Part shown: piece after piece, positions 15,801 through 24,686 of the stretch
Numbering within the stretch: the stretch's first letter is position 1
Layout of the letters: every line of letters starts with the position of its first letter
DNA from: Bacteroidota bacterium
GTDB taxonomy: Bacteria; Bacteroidota; Bacteroidia; JAFLBG01
Length of the DNA: 38,460 nt
Reading direction: 5' to 3'
NCBI GenBank assembly: GCA_017303975.1
Contig: JAFLBG010000037.1
Span: 1-38,460 of the forward strand
Notes under the pieces: model-generated
What the model saw: the letters and a program-made list of their open reading frames with translations, nothing else
Database searches by the model: none
Told to the model about the DNA's origin: nothing
Program-made: the position numbers and the translations under genes

Positions 15801-16489
15801 AAATACCCGAACCTACTAAACCAAGCACAGAGCCTTGGGGAGCATTGGAAAAATTAAAACACGAACGAGATGTAATTGGATTTTATATTTCGGGGCATCC
15901 GCTAGATAATTACAAAATTGAGATGCAAAGCTATTGTCAGCATACTGTAGCTGATCTAAAAAACAATTTACCAGGTTTGCGAGGAAAAGATATTTCTATT
16001 GGTGGAATGATTATTGCAGCCAATCATCGTATTTCAAAAAACGGAAAACCATTTGGCAGCTTTACATTTGAAGATTATAACGATTCGCACGAACTTGTAT
16101 TGTTTGGAGAAGATTATGTAAAATTTAAAGCTTTCCTGAGTCAAGGATATTTTCTTTATATAAAAGGAAAAGTACAAGAACGCTTTCATCAACCCGATCT
16201 ATTAGAATTTAAAGTACAAAGCATTCAACTGCTTTCTGAGCTGAGAGATAAGCTAACCAAAAGTCTTACCATTTCCATTCCTGTACCTAAAGTATCAGAC
16301 GATTTAATTCAAAAAATTGGAGAAACATTAAAAGCATTTCCAGGCAATTGCCAACTGCGTTTTAGTTTAGTTGACATGGAAGAAAACTACGTAGTAGAAA
16401 TGCCATCTAAAAAAACAAAGGTATCGCCAAGTAATGAGTTGTTAAATGTGTTAGGGGAAATTGCAGAGATATCATACAAATTAAATTAA
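12893..16489 (+). CDS. dnaE: DNA polymerase III alpha subunit
   Basis: This 1198-aa replicative polymerase is full length. The PHP domain opens with FSHLHVHTQFSLLDG and continues to about 230. The C-family polymerase core shows GPGRGSAAGSAVAYC and the catalytic MPDIDTDFDD near residues 418-427, followed by a helix-hairpin-helix region (RFGLGAIKGVGESA) and an OB domain (ISIGGMIIAANHRISKNGKPFGSFTFEDY) near 1025-1060. It makes the new strand as part of the Pol III holoenzyme. It stands alone between the anti-sigma gene and a strong hairpin. The 110-base upstream gap shows no confident promoter. Confidence 0.98.
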   Translation: MSQFSHLHVHTQFSLLDGAAGISDLYKKAVNNNMPALAITDHGNMFGVFKFVAEANKYNTPENPNKIKPIVGCEFYLVEDRHKRQFTKEAKDVRCHQLFLAKNAEGYKNLVKLCSLGYIEGLYGKYPRIDKELILQYHKGLIATTCCLAAEVPRTILRKGEAEAEKVFKWWLDLFGEDYYVELQRHDIPDQNIVNEVLLRFAAKYNVKVIASNDSHYVNQEDSNAHDILLCINTGEKQSTPSAKDFGDEDGASQKGKRFAFFNDQFYFKTTEEMSALFSDVPQAIDNTNEIVSKITPLKLKQDILLPHFQVPKEFTSQDEYLKHITYEGAKQRYKELTPEIEERINFELFTVKTMGFAGYFLIVADFIKAGRDIGVFVGPGRGSAAGSAVAYCIGITNIDPIKYNLLFERFLNPDRKSMPDIDTDFDDIGRQKVIDYVVDKYGKNQVAQIVTYGTMAAKMSIKDVARVMDLPLQEANILAKYVPEKPGIELNRVINAPLTGDKSLKEVENIDGEDLEGVKKLREIAKGNDLQAKVLKEALILEGSVRGTGIHAAGIIIAPKDLTEIIPVATSKETQLLITQYDGKVIEDSGVIKMDFLGLKTLTILRDALQLIKQNHGVDINLDTIPLDDKKTFELYQKGDTNGTFQFESAGMQKYLKELKPDKFEDLIAMNALYRPGPIAYIPNFILRKHGKEAVAYDLPQMEEHLKETYGITVYQEQVMLLSQKLANFSKGDADVLRKAMGKKDKATLDKMKSKFIEGVTKNGLDAKTCEKVWHDWEAFAQYAFNKSHSTCYAMVAFQTAYLKAHYPAEYMASVLTHNLSNIDKITFFMEESKRMGVSVLGPDVNESEYHFSVNKKGDVRFGLGAIKGVGESAVISIVDERKLNGPYLSIFDLVKRINLRAANKKTFESLAYAGGFDSFTEMHRADYFCPEKEGGTYLEKIIRWGAATQESKTQVSNSLFGDGEEGTQIPEPTKPSTEPWGALEKLKHERDVIGFYISGHPLDNYKIEMQSYCQHTVADLKNNLPGLRGKDISIGGMIIAANHRISKNGKPFGSFTFEDYNDSHELVLFGEDYVKFKAFLSQGYFLYIKGKVQERFHQPDLLEFKVQSIQLLSELRDKLTKSLTISIPVPKVSDDLIQKIGETLKAFPGNCQLRFSLVDMEENYVVEMPSKKTKVSPSNELLNVLGEIAEISYKLN

Positions 16490-16533
16490 AACAAGATTAG
16501 AGAGCTTAATAACTAAGCTCTCTAATCTTGTTT
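16489..16533 (+). terminator. perfect 20-bp-stem hairpin after dnaE
   Basis: Two 20-base arms (16489-16508 and 16514-16533) are exact reverse complements with a 5-base loop ATAAC. The stem starts within the dnaE stop codon and ends in GTTTT, with an A-rich left side, so it can act in either direction. A Rho-independent terminator of dnaE is the simplest reading. Confidence 0.85.
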
Positions 16534-16550
16534 TACAAGTTCATTCACAA

Positions 16551-16592
16551 AAAAACGTCATGTTGGCATTCAATTTACAACATGACGTTTTT
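16551..16592 (-). terminator. hairpin terminator of the T9SS type A gene
   Basis: AAAAACGTCATGTTG (16551-16565) and CAACATGACGTTTTT (16578-16592) form a perfect 15-bp stem around a 12-base loop. On the minus strand it lies 14 bases past the stop codon and its right arm runs into seven T residues, the classic intrinsic-terminator form. Together with the adjacent dnaE hairpin it separates two convergent genes. Confidence 0.85.
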
Positions 16593-16606
16593 ACTCCAGC
16601 ACTATT

Positions 16607-18463
16607 TTAGTTACCAGTCTTTACAAACTTCTTTTGCACTAAATTTAGTCCGTTGCTTATGTTCAGCAAATAGATTCCATTTGGCAATGTTGAAGTTGGA
16701 ATTTCAAAGTTTGGTGTTTCTGAAGTTAATTGTAGCATCTTTTGTCCGTTAAGATTATATACCTCAGCATTCACTATACCTTCCATTTCACCAGCAATAG
16801 CTACATTCACATTTGTAACAACCGGGTTTGGATAAATAGTTGCATCTAATGCAGTAGCGTCTGTGGCAGTAATATCATTTTTATATGCATTACTATTATT
16901 CTCGTCCATTTGATCAAGCGGAGACAAGGCGCTTCCAGATAAATTATACCTGCACATAATACTTGCATTATCACCATTTACATTTATAATTGGAGAAGCC
17001 CCAGTAACTTGCAACTTATACTTGCCTAAGTTAGCATAGGCTGTTATTATAAGACTGTTCTTTAAAGGCATTAATTTACAATCTGTTAGAGATGCGTATT
17101 GCCCAGACGTTTTAGCAATTCTATTCTTCCACTTTAGAACAAAAGTATTACCAGTTGGCTTATATTTTGCCATGAACAAATCCGCCCCCATTGGATATGC
17201 CATATAAACATTCCCTTTTGAATCTAACGAAGAACTAAAACTCCAATAGCCCCAATCAGTAGATGGCAAAGATTTAGTCTCTTTGTAAGCAGATTGAAAA
17301 GCACCGTATTTAGAGTATTTAGCAATATATGGAACAATGCTATCTCCAATTGCTTTAAACTTTGCAGTTGAATTAAACTGTATTTCTTGTCCCGTATGAA
17401 GTATCCCTGTAAAAATTACTGAACCATCTAAATTTGCATATGCTTTGGGTTCTAGGAAATAAACTACATCCGTGTTTACTAAAGTATGCCAAGCATAAGC
17501 CATGGTTGCATGATACTTTATAATAATTGGATATCTTTTAGAATCCGTAAGTGTTGAGTTTTGAATTTTTTTAATTGGCGAAAAGCCGTCTAAGTCAATG
17601 CCATCCGTATTTCCGGCTCCTTTTACATATACTCCGCTTAAAATAATATTCTTGCTTTTATCGCAAGAAACATTTGTAATATTTATATCATTGCCAACAG
17701 CAGCAACAACAATATGGTTAACATACTTTAAATTTATATCATACTTAACCAACAACAAATCGTTTTCACCAACTACAGCTAATTTAACTCCTGCTGTAGG
17801 ATCCAAATCATATGTTTGGTATTGATCAGACCAATTTTGAAAAACGGCCACAAGAGAACCATTTACATCTGTTGTAAGTGCATGAACTGCAAGATTTGAA
17901 CTAGTTCCCACATTCTTAGGTTTAATTAATGCTGGTTGTGCAGTTGTAGCAACACCTAATTCATTTATTCTATAAATAAAAACATCCATGCTAATATTTT
18001 CATCGGTAGACGCATTTACAGATGTTACAACAGCACCATTGTTATAGCTTATTTTCCCGGCAAATCCACCAACCACATAAACCCCTTTTGTCTTACCAAT
18101 AGGAGTTATTTTCAACTTATCTGAAAAAGTATGATAATATGAATGCGACTTGAATTCGTTTGCCCATAAATATTTTCCAGTAGTTGCATCATAGCAAGAA
18201 ATTACATTCCCCTTTCTATTTGTCTTAGCAGCAGATTGATCGTAATCGATACTTTCATCCCAAGAATTTGAAGTTCTATAAATTCTGTTTGAGAGTGTAT
18301 CCAATACAGATTCACTTTCAACCGACTCTTCATATACTGTATGAAATCCGGCATGACCAAAATTCGCATTCCATGCGACAGTCGATTGAGATAGAACATT
18401 AGAAATGTTTCCTACGGCAAATAGTGCTACAATAGCCGCAATTGTTTTTGTTTTTGCTTTCAT
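16607..18463 (-). CDS. large secreted protein with T9SS type A sorting domain
   Basis: This 618-aa protein has a signal peptide (MKAKTKTIAAIVALFAVGNISNVLSQ) and a type A T9SS signal at the end (ATIYPNPVVTNVNVAIAG ... VYNLNGQKMLQL ... LPNGIYLLNISNGLNLVQKKFVKTGN). The body has propeller-like segments such as DVFIYRINELG, LLVKYDINLKYVNHIV and KGNVYMAYPMGADLFMAKY, similar in style to the 576-aa propeller protein but more diverged. It is predicted to reach the cell surface or medium. Function unknown. It is monocistronic, ends in its own terminator and is divergent from the helical-repeat gene. Confidence 0.87.
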   Translation of the reverse strand: MKAKTKTIAAIVALFAVGNISNVLSQSTVAWNANFGHAGFHTVYEESVESESVLDTLSNRIYRTSNSWDESIDYDQSAAKTNRKGNVISCYDATTGKYLWANEFKSHSYYHTFSDKLKITPIGKTKGVYVVGGFAGKISYNNGAVVTSVNASTDENISMDVFIYRINELGVATTAQPALIKPKNVGTSSNLAVHALTTDVNGSLVAVFQNWSDQYQTYDLDPTAGVKLAVVGENDLLLVKYDINLKYVNHIVVAAVGNDINITNVSCDKSKNIILSGVYVKGAGNTDGIDLDGFSPIKKIQNSTLTDSKRYPIIIKYHATMAYAWHTLVNTDVVYFLEPKAYANLDGSVIFTGILHTGQEIQFNSTAKFKAIGDSIVPYIAKYSKYGAFQSAYKETKSLPSTDWGYWSFSSSLDSKGNVYMAYPMGADLFMAKYKPTGNTFVLKWKNRIAKTSGQYASLTDCKLMPLKNSLIITAYANLGKYKLQVTGASPIINVNGDNASIMCRYNLSGSALSPLDQMDENNSNAYKNDITATDATALDATIYPNPVVTNVNVAIAGEMEGIVNAEVYNLNGQKMLQLTSETPNFEIPTSTLPNGIYLLNISNGLNLVQKKFVKTGN

Positions 18464-18713
18464 TTTTATTGGTTAGGTTAGTTAAACATGAGCTAAAAAA
18501 TGACATTAACATTAATATCATTTTTAACTACGCTGCAATAATACACTGCATGAATGTCGAACACAATAAAAAAAACAGCTGTTTGAACCTCTAAAAAACA
18601 CCTCAAAACAAAAAATAAATTTGGCTATCAACAAGTTAAGCTACGCTTGAATGTCTAAAATCAATTAATAGAAGTAGAGCATTTTTAATATATTGCAGCC
18701 TGAAATACCAAGC

Positions 18714-20207
18714 ATGCAAACAACAAATTTTTTATTTCAACTGATAAAAACATTATCAAAGAACGAGATTGCAAGTATCAAAAATGAAATTTCTACTCGA
18801 CCACACTTACATAAGTTGTTTAATGCTCTACTTGTAACGGAAGAGTATGACGAGGGAAAAATTATAAAACAACACCCATACATTACAAACACAAGTTACC
18901 TTAGAAAACTCAAATCTGAGCTTGGAAAAATTATTTTAAAAAATATTTCAACTGAAAATTACTCTCAGCAAAGTAGCAACAACCTTATATTTTCGTACCT
19001 AAAAGCTTCCTCACTAATAGAAAGAGGTTTTTTTCTAGAAGCTCAAACAGAATTAAACGAATTAAGAAAACAAAGTAAATCTATTGGGCTAAACGGATTA
19101 ACCATACTTGCAAATGAACTGCTCATTATTGCAGAAAGCAATTTAAAACTACCCACAGAAAATTATAAAAAAAGTGCAGATGAAATATCTTTTGAAATTG
19201 ATGACAGTATAAAAAAAATTGAAGCTCAATTTAAATTAAGCTTCTACTCAATCCGAAATTTTTATGATTCTTACAACAAAGATAGACACACACAACAAAT
19301 TTCGGAGCTAAATTCATTTCTAAAAAATACGAAAGAAACTAAAGAAAAAATTTTATGCCACTATATTTTGGCAAACAATTACACTTCCGAAAACTCTACA
19401 AAAAAAGTTCTTGTTAATATTTTAAAGGCAAAAGATTATGCATTAAAAAACTTCATTCTTACACAAAACACAAGTGAGTTGTTTTATTATATCCTTTGCT
19501 CTTCTACCTATTTGAGAATTGTAAGCAAATACAACCTGTTCTCAAAAAAGTGGGACACAGCCATAAATGAATTATTAGAATTAAGTGATCAATTAAAAAG
19601 TAAAAATAGACAACCCTATTTTTCTGCTATTGCAAAAACTACAGCGCAACTAAATATCGCTTTTTACTATTTTAAAACAGGAAGACTAAAGCAACTGATA
19701 GATTTTTGTGAACTTAACTTTAAAAAACAACAAGAACGAACCTTAGCAACCAACTATATTTACCTATACAAATACGTTTGTCTTGCCAATATAATTATGC
19801 AAAACTACCACAAAGCACACTTCTGGATAAACAAGGTGTTTGAGCTGGAGAAAAACGTACACCCACATTTTATCATCCCGGCAAAAATGATCTACTTGGC
19901 TTTGATAAATGAATCTGGTCCGCATGATTTAGAATTAGAGATTAAAAGAGTAAATTATTTTATGGAGAAATCAAAACTAAAACACGCTCCACTTAAATTA
20001 TTTATAAATGCGTTAAAGAATACAAATAAAAACAATACAAATAGCCTTAAAATAAAAAATGAATGGATGAAGCTAGAAAACAACTTAGCAACTGCTCCCA
20101 CTCATGAAATATCGCTTAGTGAAGACTGGTTACCATTTTACGTAGAAAGCAAAATAAAAAATCTGTCGTTCTATGATATCTATAAAAAATCGATTAATAA
20201 AAAATAG
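18714..20207 (+). CDS. helical-repeat (TPR-like) protein of unknown function
   Basis: I use the ATG at 18714 (497 aa); the longer frame starts with TTG at 18693. The protein is almost all helical, Lys/Asn/Leu-rich, with no signal peptide and no membrane helix. The opening TNFLFQLIKTLSKNEIASIKNEI ... LFNALLVTEEYDEGKI matches the style of a Bacteroidota-specific family of cytoplasmic TPR-like proteins whose N-terminus resembles a winged-helix or DNA-associated region. Segments such as LIERGFFLEAQTELNELRKQSK and CLANIIMQNYHKAHFWINKVFEL look like degenerate TPRs. It stands alone. A role as scaffold or regulator is possible but nothing shows it. The 229-base divergent gap upstream holds no clear promoter. 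Confidence 0.75.
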   Translation: MQTTNFLFQLIKTLSKNEIASIKNEISTRPHLHKLFNALLVTEEYDEGKIIKQHPYITNTSYLRKLKSELGKIILKNISTENYSQQSSNNLIFSYLKASSLIERGFFLEAQTELNELRKQSKSIGLNGLTILANELLIIAESNLKLPTENYKKSADEISFEIDDSIKKIEAQFKLSFYSIRNFYDSYNKDRHTQQISELNSFLKNTKETKEKILCHYILANNYTSENSTKKVLVNILKAKDYALKNFILTQNTSELFYYILCSSTYLRIVSKYNLFSKKWDTAINELLELSDQLKSKNRQPYFSAIAKTTAQLNIAFYYFKTGRLKQLIDFCELNFKKQQERTLATNYIYLYKYVCLANIIMQNYHKAHFWINKVFELEKNVHPHFIIPAKMIYLALINESGPHDLELEIKRVNYFMEKSKLKHAPLKLFINALKNTNKNNTNSLKIKNEWMKLENNLATAPTHEISLSEDWLPFYVESKIKNLSFYDIYKKSINKK

Positions 20208-20344
20208 AAATTCAATACAACTTATTAAAAAAGTTAAACTATATAATCAAGCCTTAGTAGTAAAAGAAGCTTCTTTAAGCAACACAATAAAATTCATAGC
20301 ATAATATTTCGTAAATTGGAAGTTGATGAGTTATACATCGCATT

Positions 20345-20983
20345 ATGTCTGTTTGGGAATTTATTAAAGAACTTACAAACCCTGAATCTATAATAAAATA
20401 TGGAGGTTTGGCACTACTCCTATTTGTTGTGTTTGCAGAAACAGGACTACTTGTAGGTTTTTTTCTGCCAGGAGATTCACTCTTATTTACCGCAGGACTG
20501 CTTTGTGGAACAGGATTATTCAAAACGGATATTATTACGCTTCTTGTAGGGCTGAGCTTAGCAGGAATAGTAGGCAATATTTTTGGTTATTTTTTTGGTA
20601 AACGAGTTGGCCCAGCGCTATTTACCCGTGACGACAATTTACTGTTTAAAAAAAGATACCTAACAACAACAAAGGAGTTCTACGATAGAAATGGCGGAAA
20701 GACATTGATACTAGGGCGCTTCTTGCCTATCATTAGAACATTTGCACCAATACTTGCCGGGGTAATAAACATCGATTTTAAAAAATTTATGCTATATAAT
20801 ATTTTAGGTTCAATTGCCTGGGTATTATCGCTTACGCTTACGGGGTATTATTTAGGAATTAAATTTCCAGAAATAAAAAACTACTTAGAGTATATTATCA
20901 TTGCACTTATTGTGATTACGTCCATTCCTGTGTATCGAACTTATAAAAAAGAAAAGAATTCAAATGAATCTAGTAGCAAGTAA
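20345..20983 (+). CDS. DedA/VTT-domain membrane protein
   Basis: This 212-aa inner-membrane protein carries the DedA (SNARE-associated/VTT) signature: FAETGLLVGFFLPGDSLLFTAG near 35-56 with the conserved Glu and Asp, GNIFGYFFGKRVG, and LGRFLPIIRTFAPILAGV with the two conserved arginines. DedA proteins act in polyprenyl-phosphate or phospholipid translocation and membrane homeostasis; the substrate here is not known. The C-terminus is a short basic tail after the last helix. It overlaps the following gene by 20 bases and appears to head a six-gene run reaching rlmB. Confidence 0.93.
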   Translation: MSVWEFIKELTNPESIIKYGGLALLLFVVFAETGLLVGFFLPGDSLLFTAGLLCGTGLFKTDIITLLVGLSLAGIVGNIFGYFFGKRVGPALFTRDDNLLFKKRYLTTTKEFYDRNGGKTLILGRFLPIIRTFAPILAGVINIDFKKFMLYNILGSIAWVLSLTLTGYYLGIKFPEIKNYLEYIIIALIVITSIPVYRTYKKEKNSNESSSK

Positions 20984-21560
20984 AAGAGAATCAATAAAAA
21001 AAATCATTGCTTTTTTTTTACTCTTTACAGTAACTATAATTGCTAATAGTGCTAACAGCGAGGCTACACAAGATTCTACCAAAGAAAAATACTTTGAAAT
21101 TAGTTTTGGCCAATCTATTTTATTCATCTCAAATAGCAAAGTTTTAGATTTAAAAAAGAACGAATCAGTAGTTCTTCCTACTAATGCAATACTTTTTTTT
21201 GTAGAACTAAGACCATATAAAAAATTGAGAATTCCAATATTTTTAAATCTTGCCACAGAAACAAAACAATTTTTAATAAATAATACCATCGTTAACGAAA
21301 GAGCATCACCAACCTTGGGAACAGGAATACAATACAGAATTTTCAATTACCCGTTAGGCAAAAAAAACAGGGTGGAATTGGAACTTGGACCGGTATGTAG
21401 CTTCTTATTCGACTCAAACGATAATTTCAGATTAGCGCCAATAATTGCGGGCAGAATACGTTTACTAAAAAAAGAAGATTTTGTATTATACTTTGGGAAC
21501 AGCTACTCTATTGGCATTAATGCTTTTGGAATTCTGTTTGGAACAGGATATATTTTTTAG
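20964..21560 (+). CDS. small outer-membrane-barrel-like protein
   Basis: This 198-aa protein starts inside the end of the DedA gene (20-base overlap) and has a signal peptide around residues 13-30 (IIAFFLLFTVTIIANSANS). The rest is alternating beta-strands (YFEISFGQSILFIS, ILFFVELRPYKKLRIPIFLNLA, GTGIQYRIFNY, RVELELGPVCSFLFD, AGRIRL, NAFGILFGTGYIF) ending in a phenylalanine, as outer-membrane barrels often do. An eight-stranded barrel would fit the length. The next gene is a BamA/TamA-like protein 33 bases away. No specific function can be given. Confidence 0.7.
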   Translation: MNLVASKRESIKKIIAFFLLFTVTIIANSANSEATQDSTKEKYFEISFGQSILFISNSKVLDLKKNESVVLPTNAILFFVELRPYKKLRIPIFLNLATETKQFLINNTIVNERASPTLGTGIQYRIFNYPLGKKNRVELELGPVCSFLFDSNDNFRLAPIIAGRIRLLKKEDFVLYFGNSYSIGINAFGILFGTGYIF

Positions 21561-21593
21561 TTGTTACAAAACCTGCGATAGGCAAATTTTAAA

Positions 21594-23333
21594 ATGCGAT
21601 ATTTACTAGCACTAATTCTATTTAGCATTACTCTAAATGATTCTATTCTAGGGCAAAACGCCTACCTTAAAATTACACTTACAACTACAATAGAAAAACA
21701 AAACAAACTGGATTATCAACAAAAATTTTCGAACACATTTAAAAGAGACAAAGAATTAAAACTCGTTTTCAATTCATTACTTAAAAATGGATATTTAGCT
21801 GCATCTATTGATTCTACTTTTAATAATAATGATACTTTAATTGCAATTATCAACTCAGGTAAGAAATATAAATGGCTAACACTAAAAAATTTAGAAGAAA
21901 ACGAATTGTTATCGAGCGAAATAAAAACTTCGATTAAAAATTTTAGCAACACCACTTTTAATACAGAAAAAACAGTCCTACTATTTGAAAAAACAATTTC
22001 GATTTACGAAAACTCAGGATACCCATTTGCCTCTGTTAGCTTATCTGATATCGAATTTGAAAACGACACAAATATAAAGGCTAATCTTCTAATACAAAAA
22101 AACAGAAGAGTAAGTATTGACAGTGTTATTGCAGAAGGGAATCTTAAAATCTCGAGTGCTTTTATAAAAAACTATTTAAACCTAAAGCCAAATGCTATCT
22201 ACCAAGAACGAACCATTGAAAGAATTGATTCACGTCTTAACGAAATTGCGTTTATTAAACAATCCAAACCTCACGAACTAGTTTTAACTGAAAATTACAA
22301 CAAACTTATTTTGTATCTAGACAAAAAGAAAGCCAGCCAGTTCGATGGAATTATTGGTGCATTGCCGGACAACAACACCGGAAAAATTTATTTTACGGGA
22401 GACATGCGTATCAACTTACTAAACTCGCTCAATAAAGCAGAGCGAATTGATATAAATTGGAGAAGTTTATCACGACAAACACAAGACTTAAAGGTAAAAG
22501 TAAATTTTCCGTATGTATTGGGAACCCCATTTGGGGCAGATTACGATTTAAAACTGTTTAAAAAAGACACCACGTTTATTGACATCCACCAAAATTTTTC
22601 TGCCATTTATTCATTCATTGGCCGCAATCAACTAAAGGTAACCTATGCCATTAGAAACTCCAATTTAATTTCTACAAAACAATATCAAAACTTAACTGTT
22701 TTGCCAAGCTATGCAGATATAAAATACAAATCGTATGGACTAGGATTTAATTATGACAAATTAGATTATCTCTTCAATCCTAGGAGAGGTTTATCAATTG
22801 CGGTTAGTGCACTTGCAGGGACAAAAGAAATAAAACAAAATCAAAAATTAAATCCGGAACTCTACAAAAAACTAAAACTAAAAAGCAATCAATATGCAGC
22901 AGAAGGAAAAATTGCTATATATATTCCCATAAAAAAAACACTTGCACTAAAAATTGCAAATCAAATAGCATCTACTTACAACGAATCTTTATTTCTAAAC
23001 GAACTTACTAGAATGGGCGGATTAAAAACCTTGAGAGGGTTTGATGAAGAATCTATTTGGGCTTCGTTTTACACCATTCAAACATTTGAAATACGGTTGT
23101 TGTTTGAAAAAAACTCTTACCTGCATGTATTTGGAGATTTTGCCTACTACGAAAACAAAAGTTTAAACTTTACAGGCGACAGATACGATACTCCTTACGG
23201 ATTTGGGGGAGGAATAAGCTTTGAAACAAAAGCCGGAATTTTCTCGCTAAATTATGCACTCGGGAAGCAATTCAACAATCCAATTCAGCTAAAATCGGGC
23301 AAAATTCACTTTGGGATAGTAAATTACTTTTAA
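21594..23333 (+). CDS. BamA/TamA-family outer-membrane protein (POTRA plus barrel)
   Basis: This 579-aa protein has a signal peptide ending near LGQ, two to three POTRA-like units (for example SLLKNGYLAASIDS, YENSGYPFASVSLSDIEF, VSIDSVIAEGNLKISSAFIKNYLNL) and a C-terminal 16-strand-type barrel with the family signature GGLKTLRGFDEESI near 470, whose RGF triad marks loop 6 of BamA/TamA proteins. It ends with a strand terminating in YF. It is shorter than BamA (about 800 aa), so it is better described as a TamA-like or other Omp85 paralogue. Its substrates could include the neighbouring small barrel protein, but that is speculation. Confidence 0.88.
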   Translation: MRYLLALILFSITLNDSILGQNAYLKITLTTTIEKQNKLDYQQKFSNTFKRDKELKLVFNSLLKNGYLAASIDSTFNNNDTLIAIINSGKKYKWLTLKNLEENELLSSEIKTSIKNFSNTTFNTEKTVLLFEKTISIYENSGYPFASVSLSDIEFENDTNIKANLLIQKNRRVSIDSVIAEGNLKISSAFIKNYLNLKPNAIYQERTIERIDSRLNEIAFIKQSKPHELVLTENYNKLILYLDKKKASQFDGIIGALPDNNTGKIYFTGDMRINLLNSLNKAERIDINWRSLSRQTQDLKVKVNFPYVLGTPFGADYDLKLFKKDTTFIDIHQNFSAIYSFIGRNQLKVTYAIRNSNLISTKQYQNLTVLPSYADIKYKSYGLGFNYDKLDYLFNPRRGLSIAVSALAGTKEIKQNQKLNPELYKKLKLKSNQYAAEGKIAIYIPIKKTLALKIANQIASTYNESLFLNELTRMGGLKTLRGFDEESIWASFYTIQTFEIRLLFEKNSYLHVFGDFAYYENKSLNFTGDRYDTPYGFGGGISFETKAGIFSLNYALGKQFNNPIQLKSGKIHFGIVNYF

Positions 23334-23372
23334 CCTATCTTTTACTTATATTTAAGAAAGAATATTGTAAAA

Positions 23373-24686
23373 GTGGATATTTTATTTTTAATAGTAGGTA
23401 TAACAATTGGCGTAATTATATCGTACTTATACTTTAAAGCCAAACACACAACCAATCCACAATCAAATGAGGATTATCAAATTTTGCTTACCGAAAAAAC
23501 AAAACTAGAAGAAAGAGCTACTGCTGCCAATACACTTAAACAAGAGTTAGAGAAAAAAAACAGTGAATTGCTTGAAACAACCTCTCTGCTAAGCGAGTGG
23601 AAAACCAAATATATAAATACAGAAGAAAAACTCACAAAACAAAAGCAGGAACTGGAAGAGTTAAACAACCGATTTACTAAGGAATTTGAAAATTTAGCCA
23701 ACAAAATTTTTGAAGAAAAAAGTTTAAAATTTACAGAGCAAAACAGAAATAATCTAGACACGATTCTCTCTCCTTTAAAAGAAAAAATAAAAGACTTTGA
23801 AGAGAAAGTTGACAAAACCTATAAAGCAGAATCGGCAGAGCGGATTACACTCAAAACCGAAATAAAAAATCTGGTTGATTTAAATAAACAAATAAGCCTA
23901 GAAGCCAATAACCTTGCCACCGCATTAAAAGGAAACAATAAAATGCAGGGAAATTGGGGGGAAGTGATTTTAGAAAAAATTCTGGAGCGCTCCGGTCTTA
24001 TAAAAGACGAAGAATACAAAACACAATACAGCACAGAAAACAACGAAGGAAAGCGTATTCAGCCGGATGTAGTTGTTCTCTTGCCTGACAACAAACATAT
24101 TATAATCGACTCTAAAGTTTCCCTAATTGCCTACGAAGCACTTGTAAACAGTACTGAAGATGAAGAGAAACAAAAACTTACAAAAGCACATATTGAGTCG
24201 TTAAAAGCGCATATAAAAGGATTAAACGAAAAAAATTACCAATCTTCACCACAACTTTCTACACCAGATTTTGTTTTGCTTTTCATTCCAATTGAATCGT
24301 CTTTCAGCATGGCAATTCAAGCCGATCAAGAATTGTTTAATTTTGCATGGGACAGAAAAATAGTATTGGTAAGCCCATCAACGCTATTAGCAACACTTAA
24401 AACCATTTCGTCTATTTGGAAACAAGAAAAACAAACACGAAATGCTATACAAATTGCAGAAGAAGGTGGAAAACTATACGATAAATTTGTAAATTTTGTA
24501 GAGGATTTGATTTCTGTTGGCAAAAAAATGGATGAAGCTAAAAAAGGGTATTCTGATGCAATGAGTAAACTGCACGAAGGAACAGGAAACCTTGTAAAAC
24601 GAGCAGAAAACATGAAAAAACTAGGCGCTAAAACTACCAAACAATTACCAACAACATTAATTGAGCGTGCTAATGAAAATGAGTAG
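23373..24686 (+). CDS. rmuC: DNA recombination protein RmuC
   Basis: This 437-aa protein begins at a GTG (23373); no upstream ATG is in frame. An N-terminal membrane anchor (ILFLIVGITIGVIISYLYF) is followed by a long coiled coil (about 30-120) and the conserved RmuC core: NKMQGNWGEVILEKILERSGL, QPDVVVLLPDNKHIIIDSKVSLIAYE, FVLLFIPIESSFSMA, LVSPSTLLATLKTISSIWKQEKQ. The core resembles a PD-(D/E)xK nuclease-type domain (D-D-SK). RmuC limits inversions at short repeats in E. coli. It lies 39 bases after the Omp85 gene and overlaps the GWxTD gene. Confidence 0.95.
   Translation: MDILFLIVGITIGVIISYLYFKAKHTTNPQSNEDYQILLTEKTKLEERATAANTLKQELEKKNSELLETTSLLSEWKTKYINTEEKLTKQKQELEELNNRFTKEFENLANKIFEEKSLKFTEQNRNNLDTILSPLKEKIKDFEEKVDKTYKAESAERITLKTEIKNLVDLNKQISLEANNLATALKGNNKMQGNWGEVILEKILERSGLIKDEEYKTQYSTENNEGKRIQPDVVVLLPDNKHIIIDSKVSLIAYEALVNSTEDEEKQKLTKAHIESLKAHIKGLNEKNYQSSPQLSTPDFVLLFIPIESSFSMAIQADQELFNFAWDRKIVLVSPSTLLATLKTISSIWKQEKQTRNAIQIAEEGGKLYDKFVNFVEDLISVGKKMDEAKKGYSDAMSKLHEGTGNLVKRAENMKKLGAKTTKQLPTTLIERANENE

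Noticed and set aside
18500-18560. GCAGCGT on the minus strand before the 618-aa T9SS gene, a partial match to the second ECF-like motif
   Set aside because: The GTCT block is absent at the 14-base distance, so only seven bases agree and chance is likely.
20263-20276. Perfect 14-base palindrome AAAGAAGCTTCTTT upstream of the DedA gene
   Set aside because: It has no loop for an RNA hairpin and no second copy; it could be an operator but nothing else supports this.
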